In this document: positions 1 through 7,734 of the stretch, piece by piece
Layout: the number at the start of each line of letters is the position of its first letter
Position numbering within the stretch: the stretch's first letter is position 1
From: JAVWHX01 sp036639875
GTDB lineage: Bacteria; Bacillota_I; Bacilli_A; Erysipelotrichales; Coprobacillaceae
Reading direction: 5' to 3'
Assembly: GCA_036639875.1 (NCBI GenBank)
Contig: JAVWHX010000044.1
Location: forward strand, 1 to 18,664
DNA: 18,664 nt
Position numbers and translations under genes: made by a program
Notes under the pieces: generated by a model
Database searches by the model: none
What the model was told of the DNA's origin: nothing
Seen by the model: the letters and a program-made list of their open reading frames with translations, nothing else

Positions 1-69
1 CGGGTGATGGGAATCGAACCCACGTAATCAGCTTGGAAGGCTGGAGTTCTACCATTGAACTACACCCGC
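1..69 (-). tRNA. tRNA-Gly (anticodon TCC), cut at window start
   Basis: Read on the minus strand, the gene starts with acceptor strand GCGGGTG at 69 and has a D arm, an anticodon loop CTTCCAA (anticodon TCC, plus positions 35-37) and a TPsiC arm with GGTTCGATTCC. The 3' acceptor strand CACCCG reaches position 1, so the last paired base, the discriminator and any CCA lie outside the window. It is the last of three tandem tRNAs transcribed leftward. Confidence 0.95.
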
Positions 70-85
70 ATATAAAATTAAAGAA

Positions 86-174
86 TGGTGCCCAGGGCCG
101 GAATCGAACCGGCACGGATTTTAAGGTCCGCAGGATTTTAAGTCCTGTGCGTCTACCAGTTTCGCCACCTGGGC
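86..174 (-). tRNA. tRNA-Leu (anticodon TAA)
   Basis: The acceptor strands GCCCAGG and CCTGGGC pair, the anticodon loop is CTTAAAA (TAA, plus 138-140), and a long variable arm follows (GCGGACC...), as expected of a class II leucine tRNA. The TPsiC arm GGTTCGATTCC is intact and CCA is encoded at 86-88. It lies 16 bases from tRNA-Gly and 7 bases from tRNA-Cys, consistent with one precursor transcript. Confidence 0.96.
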
Positions 175-181
175 AACATCA

Positions 182-256
182 TGGAGGTTCCAGCCGGACT
201 CGAACCGACGGTGACAGAGTTGCAGTCTGTAGCCTTACCAACTTGGCTATGGAACC
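182..256 (-). tRNA. tRNA-Cys (anticodon GCA)
   Basis: The gene starts GGTTCC at 256, and its acceptor pairs with GGAACC near the 3' end. The anticodon loop is CTGCAAC (GCA), the discriminator base is U as usual for tRNA-Cys, and CCA is encoded at 182-184. It is the promoter-proximal tRNA of the three. Confidence 0.96.
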
Positions 257-277
257 ATTATTTTCCGTTGCTAAAAT

Positions 278-306
278 AGTATATAATATTTCGAGTATGA
301 ATGCAA
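278..306 (-). promoter_or_regulatory. Promoter of the tRNA Cys-Leu-Gly cluster
   Basis: On the minus strand, TTGCAT (301-306) and TATACT (278-283) are separated by exactly 17 bases. The predicted start near 271 is about 15 bases before the tRNA-Cys 5' end, a sensible leader for processing by RNase P. Confidence 0.7.
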
Positions 307-354
307 TACCTTTTTTATAAAAAATCATGAGTATTTTAAGTATAGTAAGAAAAT

Positions 355-391
355 AAATGCTTTCATCGATATTTTTTCAATGAAAGCATTT
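355..391 (-). terminator. Intrinsic terminator after potD
   Basis: An 11-bp perfect inverted repeat (355-365 with 381-391, arm TGAAAGCATTT on the plus strand) encloses a loop of about 15 bases. A moderately T-rich tract follows in the leftward direction. It begins 8 bases past the potD stop and ends the pot operon before the tRNA promoter. Confidence 0.75.
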
Positions 392-399
392 TATATTTT

Positions 400-1452
400 T
401 TAATGATTTTTTACTTTATTGAAATATTCACTAAAGATAGTTCTGACTTCTTGAGGTTGATAAGCAAAAACTTCATCATTCTTTTCCTTACGAATTGCAT
501 ATGCACTATTGTCTTTATAATCTTCTAGCTTTGCTTCTTTAGCAGCATTAACATTTGAAGTTAAATATCCTACTTCTAAAGTATTTAACAATGCATTATC
601 ATCACTTACCATATAATTAATAAATTCCATAGCAAGTTTTGTTTCTTTACAATCTTTACTTACAACAAAACCATCAAACCAAACATTTGTTCCTTCATTA
701 GGCATATAGAATCCCATGTTTTCATTATCTGCCATAACTGCCGCAGCATCACCAGAATACATAACAGCCATTGATTTTTCACTATTTCTCATAGCATCAA
801 TAATATCATCAGTTCCATAAACAGGATCAACTAAGTCTCTTTGTTCAACTAACCAATTATAAGCTTTTTTAATTTCATCTTCATTTGTTGTATTCATAGA
901 GAAACCTAATGCTTTTAAAGCCACCATAAATGAATCTCTTTCTGAATCATACATATATACAGAACCCTTAAATTGAGGATTTCTTAAAACTTCCCAACCT
1001 GCATTTAAATCATTTTCTTTAACTTTTGTTTTGTCATAAAGAATTCCAACGTTCCCATAGAAGTATGGTACCCAATAATCATTTTCTTTATCAAATGGTT
1101 GATTTAAAACCAAGTTATCAATACTATCTTTGTTTGTCATTAAAGACCAATCAATCTTTTGTAATAAATCTTCTTTAATCATTCTTTCAATCATATATTC
1201 AGATGGCACCATAACATCATAATGATCTCCACCTTGTAACTTTGTATACATCGTTTCATTAGAATCAAAATTTTCATAAATCACTTCACAATTAAATTCT
1301 TTTTCAAAATTACTAATAACACTCTTATCTACATATTCACCCCAATTATAGACTTTTAATGTTTTCTTTGAAGCATCTGAACTTGATCCACACCCTACTA
1401 ACACAGTTAATGATAACGCAGAAACAAGTAATCCTTTAACCAATTTTTTCAT
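400..1452 (-). CDS. potD: Spermidine/putrescine ABC transporter substrate-binding lipoprotein
   Basis: This 350-residue protein is the extracellular polyamine receptor of the PotABCD importer. The N-terminus is a lipoprotein signal peptide with lipobox LVGC (Cys21), so the mature protein should be lipid-anchored on the outer face of the membrane. The mature part opens with KVYNWGEYVD and continues with YDVMVPSEYMIERM and WVPYFYGNVGILYD, all typical of the PotD/PotF family of periplasmic-type binding proteins, and the length is normal. The start ATG has an AGGGAGA ribosome binding site 7 bases upstream, inside the end of potC; the two genes overlap by 17 bases. As last gene of the operon it is followed at once by a terminator. 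Preference for spermidine or putrescine cannot be read from sequence alone. Confidence 0.93.
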   Translation of the reverse strand: MKKLVKGLLVSALSLTVLVGCGSSSDASKKTLKVYNWGEYVDKSVISNFEKEFNCEVIYENFDSNETMYTKLQGGDHYDVMVPSEYMIERMIKEDLLQKIDWSLMTNKDSIDNLVLNQPFDKENDYWVPYFYGNVGILYDKTKVKENDLNAGWEVLRNPQFKGSVYMYDSERDSFMVALKALGFSMNTTNEDEIKKAYNWLVEQRDLVDPVYGTDDIIDAMRNSEKSMAVMYSGDAAAVMADNENMGFYMPNEGTNVWFDGFVVSKDCKETKLAMEFINYMVSDDNALLNTLEVGYLTSNVNAAKEAKLEDYKDNSAYAIRKEKNDEVFAYQPQEVRTIFSEYFNKVKNH

Positions 1453-2245
1453 TTAGTTTATCTCCCTTTTTCTTTAAAATCAAATATGGAACAAATGTTC
1501 CAATCAATAGAGCAAATAGAATTACCACTACAACAATTGTTGATAAAGCATAAATACTTGGGTTAATTCTTTTTGACATGTTATAAATAACAATCGATAT
1601 ATTCTCAACACCATTCCCACTAACAAAATACGAAATAACAAAATCATCAAATGACATTGTAAATGCTAGCAAAGCTCCTGCAAAAATACCAGGTTTAATC
1701 TGTGGTAAGATAACCTTCATTAGAGTTTGGAAAGGTGTTGCTCCCAAATCCATTGCAGCATCTGCTAAATTAACATCTAATTGTTTAACTTTAGGTAAAA
1801 CATTAGTAATGACATAAGGCGTACAAAACGCAATATGTGCCAATAACATTGTTAAATATCCTTTTTCAATATTTAAGAATGAAAAGAATATCATTAATGC
1901 AATAGCCGTAACAATTTCTGGATTCATAATTGGTAAGTTATTAATTTGAAGAATTGTTGTTCTTACAATTTTCTTTGACTTACTTAAAGCAATTGCAGTG
2001 ATTGTTCCTAAAATCGTTGAAACAATTGTTGCAAGAATAGCTATCGAAATAGAAACAACTACAGCATCTAACAACTGTGCATTGCCAAACAAAGATTCAT
2101 ACCAGCGAAGTGAAAAACCTTTAAAACTAGATAATGACTTTGCATCATTAAAAGAAAAGAAAGCCATAATCAATAAAGGTAAATAGAGAAAAGCTAAACA
2201 TAAACTAATCGTTACGATTTTAACGGACTTTCTTTCTTTTGCCAT
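1436..2245 (-). CDS. potC: Spermidine/putrescine ABC transporter permease PotC
   Basis: This membrane permease pairs with PotB to form the polyamine channel. The chosen start is ATG at 2245 (protein MAKERKSVKIV, 269 residues), because a strong AGGGGGAAG ribosome binding site sits just upstream. A start 54 bases further upstream is possible but adds a charged, non-conserved tail inside potB. About six hydrophobic segments are visible. The EAA loop that contacts the ATPase is recognisable as AAMDLGATPFQTLMKVILP at roughly residues 165-185. The gene overlaps the end of potB by 26 bases and the start of potD by 17, so translational coupling is likely. Confidence 0.9.
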   Translation of the reverse strand: MAKERKSVKIVTISLCLAFLYLPLLIMAFFSFNDAKSLSSFKGFSLRWYESLFGNAQLLDAVVVSISIAILATIVSTILGTITAIALSKSKKIVRTTILQINNLPIMNPEIVTAIALMIFFSFLNIEKGYLTMLLAHIAFCTPYVITNVLPKVKQLDVNLADAAMDLGATPFQTLMKVILPQIKPGIFAGALLAFTMSFDDFVISYFVSGNGVENISIVIYNMSKRINPSIYALSTIVVVVILFALLIGTFVPYLILKKKGDKLNEKIG

Positions 2246-3098
2246 AACGTCTACTTCCCCCTTCTTCATCTTCATGAGAATTGTTTGTTTTCTTTTCAAC
2301 TTTATATATATATGCCATTGCCACTACAACAATAATAGCCAATATCAGTGAAACAGCACTACCAAAATGCCAGTTTCCAATCGTAATAAATTGTTGTTCA
2401 ATAAAGTTACCAATCAATGAATATTGTCCTCCACCTAACATCTTTGGAATAACAAACGCACTAATAGCTGGTAAGAAAACCATTGTAATCCCAGTTAATA
2501 CTCCACCTAATGATAAACGAAAAGTCACTTTAAAGAATGTTTGAATACGAGAAGCACCTAAATCCATAGAAGCTTCTGTTAATGATTTATCCATATTTGT
2601 AAGTGATGTATGAATAGGTAATATCATAAATGGTAAAAAGTTATAAACCATCCCAACAATAACAGCAAAATCTGTATATATCATATTGAAAGGTCCAATT
2701 CCAATAGTTTCTAAAAGATTATTAATAATTCCATTGTTACTAAGTAAACTCATCCATGAATAAGTTCTCATCAAGAGATTAATCCATGTTGGAATAGTAA
2801 TTAACAAAATTAATAATGTTTGGGTTGATGACTTACACTTTGAAATCATATAAGCAACAGGATAACCAATCAAAAAACAGATTGCTGTTGTTATAGCACC
2901 TAATAATAAAGAACGAAATAAAACTGATAAAAAGATCGGATCTAAAAACTTAAAGAAGTTTTCTAAGGTAAATGTAAATGTTGTGATTGATGTTCCTTTA
3001 GAAGTAAAAGCATAGAAGGCAATCAACAACATTGGAATAATTGTTAAAGCAAATAACCAAAAACAGTATGGTGTTACTAATTTCTTATACTGTTTCAT
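2220..3098 (-). CDS. potB: Spermidine/putrescine ABC transporter permease PotB
   Basis: This is the first permease subunit of the polyamine importer, 292 residues. The N-terminal segment MKQYKKLVTPYCFWLFALTI leads into the first membrane helix, and about six helices are visible. The EAA loop ASMDLGASRIQTFFKVTFR lies around residue 180 and is the contact for PotA. The C-terminus is a charged tail rich in Lys, Arg and Glu that overlaps the potC start and is probably poorly conserved. The start ATG overlaps the potA stop by one base (TAATG), a classic translational-coupling arrangement. It acts with PotC in the cytoplasmic membrane. Confidence 0.92.
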   Translation of the reverse strand: MKQYKKLVTPYCFWLFALTIIPMLLIAFYAFTSKGTSITTFTFTLENFFKFLDPIFLSVLFRSLLLGAITTAICFLIGYPVAYMISKCKSSTQTLLILLITIPTWINLLMRTYSWMSLLSNNGIINNLLETIGIGPFNMIYTDFAVIVGMVYNFLPFMILPIHTSLTNMDKSLTEASMDLGASRIQTFFKVTFRLSLGGVLTGITMVFLPAISAFVIPKMLGGGQYSLIGNFIEQQFITIGNWHFGSAVSLILAIIVVVAMAYIYKVEKKTNNSHEDEEGGSRRYGKRKKVR

Positions 3099-4141
3099 TA
3101 ATAGGTTCCCATCTTTTCCATGACATGAATATCTTCAGGCCAAAAATCAAGATTTACCTTTTTTCCTACTTCACTAATATCAGTTGTATGCACTTTATAA
3201 ATACGATTATTAGCTTCAACTATAATCTCATAATGAACACCTTTAAAGATAATTGAAGAAACAACGCCTTCAATCTTCCCTTGTCCATCTTCTACAATAT
3301 CCAAATCTTCTGGTCTTAAAACAATATCAACTTCTTGATTTTCATCAAACCCTTTATCTACACATACAAATTGTTGACCATCAAACTCTACTAAGAAATC
3401 TTTAACAAATGTTCCTTCAACAATATTAGATTCACCAATAAATTGAGCAACAAATCGATTTTCTGGTTCATTATAAATATCTGTAGGTGTTCCTATTTGT
3501 TGAATAGCACCATCATTCATAACAACAATTGTATCAGACATAGTTAAGGCTTCTTCTTGATCATGAGTCACATAAACAAAAGTAATCCCTACTTCTTTTT
3601 GAATGTTTTTTAATTCTATTTGCATTGCTTTTCTTAGTTTTAAATCTAATGCTCCTAAAGGTTCATCTAATAATAAGACTTTAGGTTCATTAACTAATGC
3701 TCTTGCTATAGCAACACGTTGTTGTTGTCCACCAGATAATTGTGAAATATTTCTTTTTTCAAAACCATCTAAACCAACAAGGTGTAAGATTTTTAATACT
3801 TTTTGTTCAATAATATCTTTATCTAATTTTTTTATCTTTAAACCAAAAGCAACATTATCAAAAACATTCATATGTGGAAATAATGCATACTTTTGAAAAA
3901 CTGTATTCACTTGTCTTTTGTATGGTGGAACTGATGAAATATCAATACCATCAAACAAAACTTCCCCATTACTAGCTTCTTCAAAACCACCAACAATACG
4001 CAATGTTGTTGTTTTTCCACAACCACTTGGACCAAGCAAAGTCATAAATTCATTTTCATAGATATCCAAATGAATACCCTTTAAAACAACTTGACCATCA
4101 AATTCTTTTGTTAGATTATTTAATTCAATTAATTTTTTCAT
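3098..4141 (-). CDS. potA: Spermidine/putrescine ABC transporter ATP-binding protein
   Basis: This is the ATPase that drives the polyamine importer, 347 residues from the chosen ATG at 4141. It has Walker A GPSGCGKTT (residues 37-45), the Q-loop glutamine in VFQKYALFPH (83), the signature LSGGQQQR (135-142), Walker B VLLLDEP (155-161) and the switch histidine in THDQEEAL (193). The last 75 or so residues form a TOBE-type regulatory domain (VVLRPEDLDI-like segment present as IVLRPEDLDI). A start 39 bases upstream would add an unconserved leader. The chosen ATG has a GGGAGG site that overlaps the stop codon of the upstream regulator, which argues for one transcript and coupled translation. Confidence 0.94.
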   Translation of the reverse strand: MKKLIELNNLTKEFDGQVVLKGIHLDIYENEFMTLLGPSGCGKTTTLRIVGGFEEASNGEVLFDGIDISSVPPYKRQVNTVFQKYALFPHMNVFDNVAFGLKIKKLDKDIIEQKVLKILHLVGLDGFEKRNISQLSGGQQQRVAIARALVNEPKVLLLDEPLGALDLKLRKAMQIELKNIQKEVGITFVYVTHDQEEALTMSDTIVVMNDGAIQQIGTPTDIYNEPENRFVAQFIGESNIVEGTFVKDFLVEFDGQQFVCVDKGFDENQEVDIVLRPEDLDIVEDGQGKIEGVVSSIIFKGVHYEIIVEANNRIYKVHTTDISEVGKKVNLDFWPEDIHVMEKMGTY

Positions 4142-4152
4142 AAATGTCCTCC

Positions 4153-4686
4153 CTAAAATAATGGTGGTGTAGAAACCCAAATGACTTTTGCAGTTGCTTC
4201 ACTTGTATTTTCAATATAATGATTTCTATTTCCACTTAAATAAAACGTTTCCCCTTTTTTAACAATCAATTCTTTTTGTCCATAATGAAGTTTGATTTTA
4301 CCACAAATGACATAACCAAATTCTTCTCCATCATGAGGTTCCATAATCATTGATGATTTACCTTTTTCAATTTCTATTAAGATTGGTTCCATATCATTCT
4401 TTTGTGCATTTGGAACAATATAAGAAATGACATAATCATCCTGTTCATTAATAAAATAATCATCTTGTTTAAAAACAATTTGTTCATCTTGTGTTTCATC
4501 AAAGAAACCATGTAAACTTGTTCCTAATGCTTCTAATATATCTTCTAAAGTTGTAATAGAAGGTGATGTTAAATTACGTTCAACTTGAGATAAAAACCCC
4601 TTTGTTAATTCACTTCTATTTGCTAATTCTTCTAGCGTTAATTGGTTTGCAATACGCAACCGTTTAATCTTACTTCCGATATTCAT
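4153..4686 (-). CDS. XRE-family transcriptional regulator with C-terminal cupin domain
   Basis: A 177-residue two-domain regulator. Residues 4-58 form a helix-turn-helix of the XRE type (LTLEELANRSELTKGFLSQVER), and residues 100-172 form a cupin barrel (HDGEEFGYVICGK and GETFYLSGNRNHY). This architecture is shared with PuuR-like regulators of polyamine metabolism, and regulators of this type often precede potABCD in Bacillota, so it probably senses a polyamine or related ligand. That ligand is inferred, not shown. The ATG at 4686 is preferred over the adjacent TTG at 4689; the AAGGGGTGA ribosome binding site fits the ATG. It is first in the operon, 11 bases before potA, and probably controls its own promoter. 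Confidence 0.85.
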   Translation of the reverse strand: MNIGSKIKRLRIANQLTLEELANRSELTKGFLSQVERNLTSPSITTLEDILEALGTSLHGFFDETQDEQIVFKQDDYFINEQDDYVISYIVPNAQKNDMEPILIEIEKGKSSMIMEPHDGEEFGYVICGKIKLHYGQKELIVKKGETFYLSGNRNHYIENTSEATAKVIWVSTPPLF

Positions 4687-4721
4687 CAAATCACCCCTTG
4701 TTTACTTATATGAAACTTTAT

Positions 4722-4730
4722 GTTTAAAAC
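4722..4730. promoter_or_regulatory. GTTTAAAAC operator-like element in the pot operon leader
   Basis: GTTTAAAAC is a near-palindrome carrying the same GTTTAA core as the upstream element at 4781-4812. It lies just downstream of the predicted transcription start, where a bound repressor could block initiation. Supported by sequence resemblance only. Confidence 0.35.
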
Positions 4731-4744
4731 TACAAAACATTAAT

Positions 4745-4772
4745 ATTATACAAAAAAATACTAAAAAATCAA
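4745..4772 (-). promoter_or_regulatory. Promoter of the regulator-potABCD operon
   Basis: A perfect TATAAT (4745-4750 on the minus strand) has a TTGATT-like -35 at 4767-4772 with a 16-base spacer. The start would fall near 4738, giving a leader of about 50 bases before the regulator ATG. GTTTAA-type repeats flank it on both sides. Confidence 0.65.
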
Positions 4773-4780
4773 CATATATT

Positions 4781-4812
4781 TTAAACTTTTTGTTTAATAT
4801 ATTAAACTTTTG
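4781..4812. repeat. Operator-like palindrome and repeats upstream of the pot operon promoter
   Basis: The 10-base sequence TTAAACTTTT occurs at 4781-4790 and again at 4803-4812, 22 bases apart (about two helical turns). The perfect 16-base palindrome GTTTAATATATTAAAC lies at 4792-4807 and shares the second copy. The block sits just upstream of the -35 and is a good candidate binding site for the XRE-cupin regulator. The high AT content means part of the symmetry could be chance. Confidence 0.45.
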
Positions 4813-4816
4813 AATT

Positions 4817-4850
4817 AAAAAAAGTAACTTATCATACATAAGTTACTTTT
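4817..4850 (-). terminator. Intrinsic terminator overlapping the tyrA stop
   Basis: A 12-bp perfect inverted repeat, AAAAGTAACTTA (4820-4831) with its complement at 4839-4850, has a 7-base loop and is followed leftward by a run of T. The tyrA stop codon (4843-4845) lies inside the upstream arm. Confidence 0.85.
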
Positions 4851-5673
4851 CAAGTTTCTCTCTTCTAAGAGAAGATTCTTTAAACATATCCTTTAAATCA
4901 TCAGTCTTTTCATTAATTAACGCTTCTTTTAATAAATCAAATTGTTTTTCAAACAACTCCATTGACTCTAATAAATACTCTTTATTATTTAAAAACAATT
5001 CACTCCATAAATCACCATTAATATTAGCAATCCTTGTTAAGTCTCTAAAAGAATCCCCAATATATTTACCAGTATCATATTTTTGATTATCACTATTCAT
5101 TAATGCAACAGCAATAATATGAGGTAATTGAGAGACGAAAGAAATGATTTCATCATGTGTATAGGGACTCATGATTTTGACACTTTTAAAGCCTAATTGA
5201 GAAACAAAATCACACATAAACTGAATAGATTCTTTTTTGTTTTGTTGATGGTCAATCACAATATAATTAGCATGACTAAAAACACTTTTACTCGCGTATT
5301 CATAACCCTTCTTTTCTCTTCCAGCCATTGGATGACCACTTATATATTCAACATCTTGATCTATAATCTGTAATGCTTTTTCTAAAAAGTAAGATTTGAT
5401 ACCAACAACATCACTCACAATACTCCCTTTTTTAAAAGTATGTGAACTAATAAAATCTAAAACCAATGAAGGATATAAACAAATAATTGTCAAATCACTT
5501 TGACTAATAATTTCATGTCCATCAACATATCCTTCAATGATATAACCATCTTGTTTGGCTTGTGATAACGTTTCTTGATCAATATCTACCCCATAAACTT
5601 CATGCCCTAAGCCATGCATTGCTTGAATATAACTACCACCAATAACACCTAATCCAACAACTGTTATTTTCAT
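4843..5673 (-). CDS. tyrA: Prephenate dehydrogenase
   Basis: This 276-residue enzyme oxidatively decarboxylates prephenate to 4-hydroxyphenylpyruvate with NAD, the tyrosine branch of aromatic amino acid synthesis. The Rossmann loop GLGVIG is at residues 7-12, with Asp30 at the end of the second strand, which favours NAD over NADP. The catalytic histidine is in SGHPMAGRE (His114), and SQLPHIIAVAL and SFRDLTRIA are conserved in the helical domain. The protein ends after the dehydrogenase core, so no C-terminal ACT domain for tyrosine feedback is present. The start has an AAGGGAGA site. It lies 33 bases after pncB and is probably co-transcribed with it; no other aromatic pathway gene is nearby. 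Arogenate cannot be excluded as substrate. Confidence 0.9.
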   Translation of the reverse strand: MKITVVGLGVIGGSYIQAMHGLGHEVYGVDIDQETLSQAKQDGYIIEGYVDGHEIISQSDLTIICLYPSLVLDFISSHTFKKGSIVSDVVGIKSYFLEKALQIIDQDVEYISGHPMAGREKKGYEYASKSVFSHANYIVIDHQQNKKESIQFMCDFVSQLGFKSVKIMSPYTHDEIISFVSQLPHIIAVALMNSDNQKYDTGKYIGDSFRDLTRIANINGDLWSELFLNNKEYLLESMELFEKQFDLLKEALINEKTDDLKDMFKESSLRREKLEK

Positions 5674-5706
5674 TGTAATCTCCCTTAATAAGAAAGAAGA
5701 TGATAA

Positions 5707-7164
5707 TTATCCTCTTCCTTCTTCTAACATTTTTAATTTAAAATCTAATAATTTTTTCGTTAAATCAACATAATAACTATGTGGATATTCAAGACGGAAT
5801 ATTTCATCCCACAATAATTCTTTTTGTTGAATTGAATATTCTCGTATTTCTTTTAATGTATATTCCGGATAAACACATTGTCCATTATCAAAAACTAATG
5901 TCTGTAATGGAATAATTTCATATGTATCAGCATACAGAGTTTTATTTTTCCAAATATTTGATTGATGATAAATTGTTAAATTTTGATGTTCATCTAAAAC
6001 TTCATCGTGGAAAGCAATGATATCAGCAATTGCTTTTTGAGTATCTTTTTCAATCAAACGATAAACTTTCTTATAACCAGGATTTGTAATCTTATCGGTA
6101 TTCTCAGATATCTTAATCTTTGGAATGATTTGATTACCCTGTTGTACAGCAGCCAATTTATAAACACCACCAAAGACTGGTGAAGACTTAGAAACAATGA
6201 GATTTTCTCCTACTCCAAAAGAATCGATTTGAGCTCCTTGTTCTAAAACTGAACGAATTAAATATTCATCCAATGAATTAGAGACAGTAATCTTACAATC
6301 ATGTAAACCTGCAACATCTAACATCATTCTTGCTTTTTTTGTTAAATAAGCAATATCTCCACTATCTAAACGAATTCCACTTAACCTTTTCCCCATTGGC
6401 AACAAAACTTCCTCAGCAACCTTAATTGCATTAGGAACGCCACTCTTTAATGTATCATATGTATCAACAAGTAATACACATGAATCAGGATAAATATCAG
6501 CATAAGCTTTGAACGCTTCATATTCACTATCAAATGATTGTACAAAAGAATGAGCCATAGTTCCTAATACTGGTATGTTAAATTCCTTACCAGCAGAAAT
6601 TGTCGCAGTTCCATCAGCACCACCTATATATGCAGCTCTCGCCCCATAATGTGCACCATCATAACCTTGCGCACGTCTTGCCCCAAATTCCATCACAGCT
6701 CTACCTTTTGCTTCTTGACACACACGATGAGCCTTTGTTGCAATTAACGACTGATGATTCACAGTCACCAACAAAAACGTTTCTATCAATTGTGCTTCAA
6801 TAAGTTTTGCTTTGACTGTAATCAATGGTTCATATGGAAAAACTGGTGTTCCCTCTTTAACAGAATAAATTGTCCCAGTAAATTTAAAGTTCTTTAAATA
6901 TTCAAAAAATTCTTCATCAAACTTATTCAATCCTCTTAAATACTCAATATCCCCATCTGTAAAACGCATATCATTAATCGCTTCAATCAATTGTTGAAGT
7001 CCTGCAAAAATAACAAATCCACCATTATCTGGATTCTTTCTAAAGAACATATCGAAGTAAACAACATCTTCTGTTTTACCTAACTTAAAATAATTATAAG
7101 ACATTGTAAGTTCATAAAAATCCATTACAAAAGTAATATTTCTTTCACTACTAACATTTGCCAC
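5707..7164 (-). CDS. pncB: Nicotinate phosphoribosyltransferase
   Basis: This 485-residue cytosolic enzyme condenses nicotinate with PRPP, driven by ATP, to give nicotinate mononucleotide, the entry of the Preiss-Handler NAD salvage route. Family motifs are in order: MDFYELTMSYNYF near the N-terminus, EFGARRAQG (159-167), GTMAHSFVQSF (201-211, with the phosphorylatable His205), LVDTYDT (232-238), RLDSGD (265-270) and FGVGENLIVS (316-325). The start is GTG at 7164, preceded by a weak GGGGGC site. The next in-frame Met (residue 14) begins inside the conserved core, so the GTG is favoured. The gene begins a unit with tyrA. No convincing promoter was fixed upstream. Confidence 0.93.
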   Translation of the reverse strand: MANVSSERNITFVMDFYELTMSYNYFKLGKTEDVVYFDMFFRKNPDNGGFVIFAGLQQLIEAINDMRFTDGDIEYLRGLNKFDEEFFEYLKNFKFTGTIYSVKEGTPVFPYEPLITVKAKLIEAQLIETFLLVTVNHQSLIATKAHRVCQEAKGRAVMEFGARRAQGYDGAHYGARAAYIGGADGTATISAGKEFNIPVLGTMAHSFVQSFDSEYEAFKAYADIYPDSCVLLVDTYDTLKSGVPNAIKVAEEVLLPMGKRLSGIRLDSGDIAYLTKKARMMLDVAGLHDCKITVSNSLDEYLIRSVLEQGAQIDSFGVGENLIVSKSSPVFGGVYKLAAVQQGNQIIPKIKISENTDKITNPGYKKVYRLIEKDTQKAIADIIAFHDEVLDEHQNLTIYHQSNIWKNKTLYADTYEIIPLQTLVFDNGQCVYPEYTLKEIREYSIQQKELLWDEIFRLEYPHSYYVDLTKKLLDFKLKMLEEGRG

Positions 7165-7278
7165 TTTTAAGCCCCCTATTCATTTTATTAATAATATACT
7201 AAAAATCCAAAAAAATAAAGTATTATTGTCTTTTATCATAAAATGATTTCTGTTTTAAGCTGTTTCAAACATATAAAC

Positions 7279-7309
7279 AAAAAGGAAATTATCAAATAAT
7301 CTCCTTTTT
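7279..7309 (-). terminator. Intrinsic terminator after the FMN-binding lipoprotein gene
   Basis: AAAAAGG...ATTAT (7279-7292) pairs with 7296-7309 with one mismatch and a 3-base loop. A TTTTTGTTTAT tract follows in the leftward direction. It begins 2 bases past the stop codon. Confidence 0.75.
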
Positions 7310-7311
7310 GC

Positions 7312-7665
7312 TTATTTATTATTTTTAGCATTATCCAAAGCTTCTTTAACAGCATCTTTTAATCCCTGTGAAGTTTTTGTAGCCCCTGAAATCACATCAA
7401 CATCGTAAGTGTTCTTTGACTTCATATTACCAATAAGTTGTTCCAAAGCAACTCCACCAATAGAAGGAGTTTCATTATGTTCCTTCACAACTACATCAGT
7501 AATCTTATCAGCACTAATTGTTGTCTCTACTGAAAATTCTCCACCATAACCATTAGCCTTAGTTGTATAAGTTCCATCTTTATATGTTGTTTTCTTTGTT
7601 TCTTCACTTGTAGATGTACATCCAGTTAATAGTAATGCCAAAATAAGTAATCCAATCTTCTTCAT
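7312..7665 (-). CDS. FMN-binding domain lipoprotein
   Basis: A 117-residue protein with a lipoprotein signal (MKKIGLLILALLLTGC, Cys16), a short Ser/Thr/Lys linker, then one FMN_bind domain. The flavinylation motif DVDVISGATKTSQG is intact; Thr96, the last residue of SGAT, is the expected site of covalent FMN attachment by an ApbE-type transferase. The domain is the one found in NqrC/RnfG and in small extracellular flavoproteins linked to membrane electron transfer in Gram-positive bacteria. Here it stands alone with no ApbE or Rnf/Nqr gene in the window, so its redox partner is unknown. An AGGAGG site precedes the ATG. It lies after the LysM gene, separated by a terminator. Confidence 0.85.
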   Translation of the reverse strand: MKKIGLLILALLLTGCTSTSEETKKTTYKDGTYTTKANGYGGEFSVETTISADKITDVVVKEHNETPSIGGVALEQLIGNMKSKNTYDVDVISGATKTSQGLKDAVKEALDNAKNNK

Positions 7666-7712
7666 TTTTTAACCTCCTATTAATAGTCTTTGTCAGACTT
7701 AAAATTTTATTC

Positions 7713-7734
7713 AAAAAAACCTCTAAAAGAGGTT
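7713..7734 (-). terminator. Intrinsic terminator overlapping the LysM gene stop
   Basis: AACCTCT (7718-7724) pairs with AGAGGTT (7728-7734) over a 3-base loop, followed leftward by seven T. The LysM stop codon (7733-7735) is part of the upstream arm. Read-through may feed the downstream lipoprotein gene, for which no clear promoter of its own is visible. Confidence 0.75.

Noticed and set aside
33..320. A 95-codon plus-strand reading frame across the tRNA cluster
   Set aside because: It is the antisense of three clear tRNA genes and has no ribosome binding site.
3603..3896. A Cys-rich plus-strand reading frame inside potA
   Set aside because: It is antisense to the conserved ABC signature region and has no start signal. 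It is a frame shadow.
7182..7212. Promoter candidate TTGGAT-17-TAAAAT for pncB
   Set aside because: The predicted start would fall on or after the weak ribosome binding site, leaving almost no leader. Not supported strongly enough to list.
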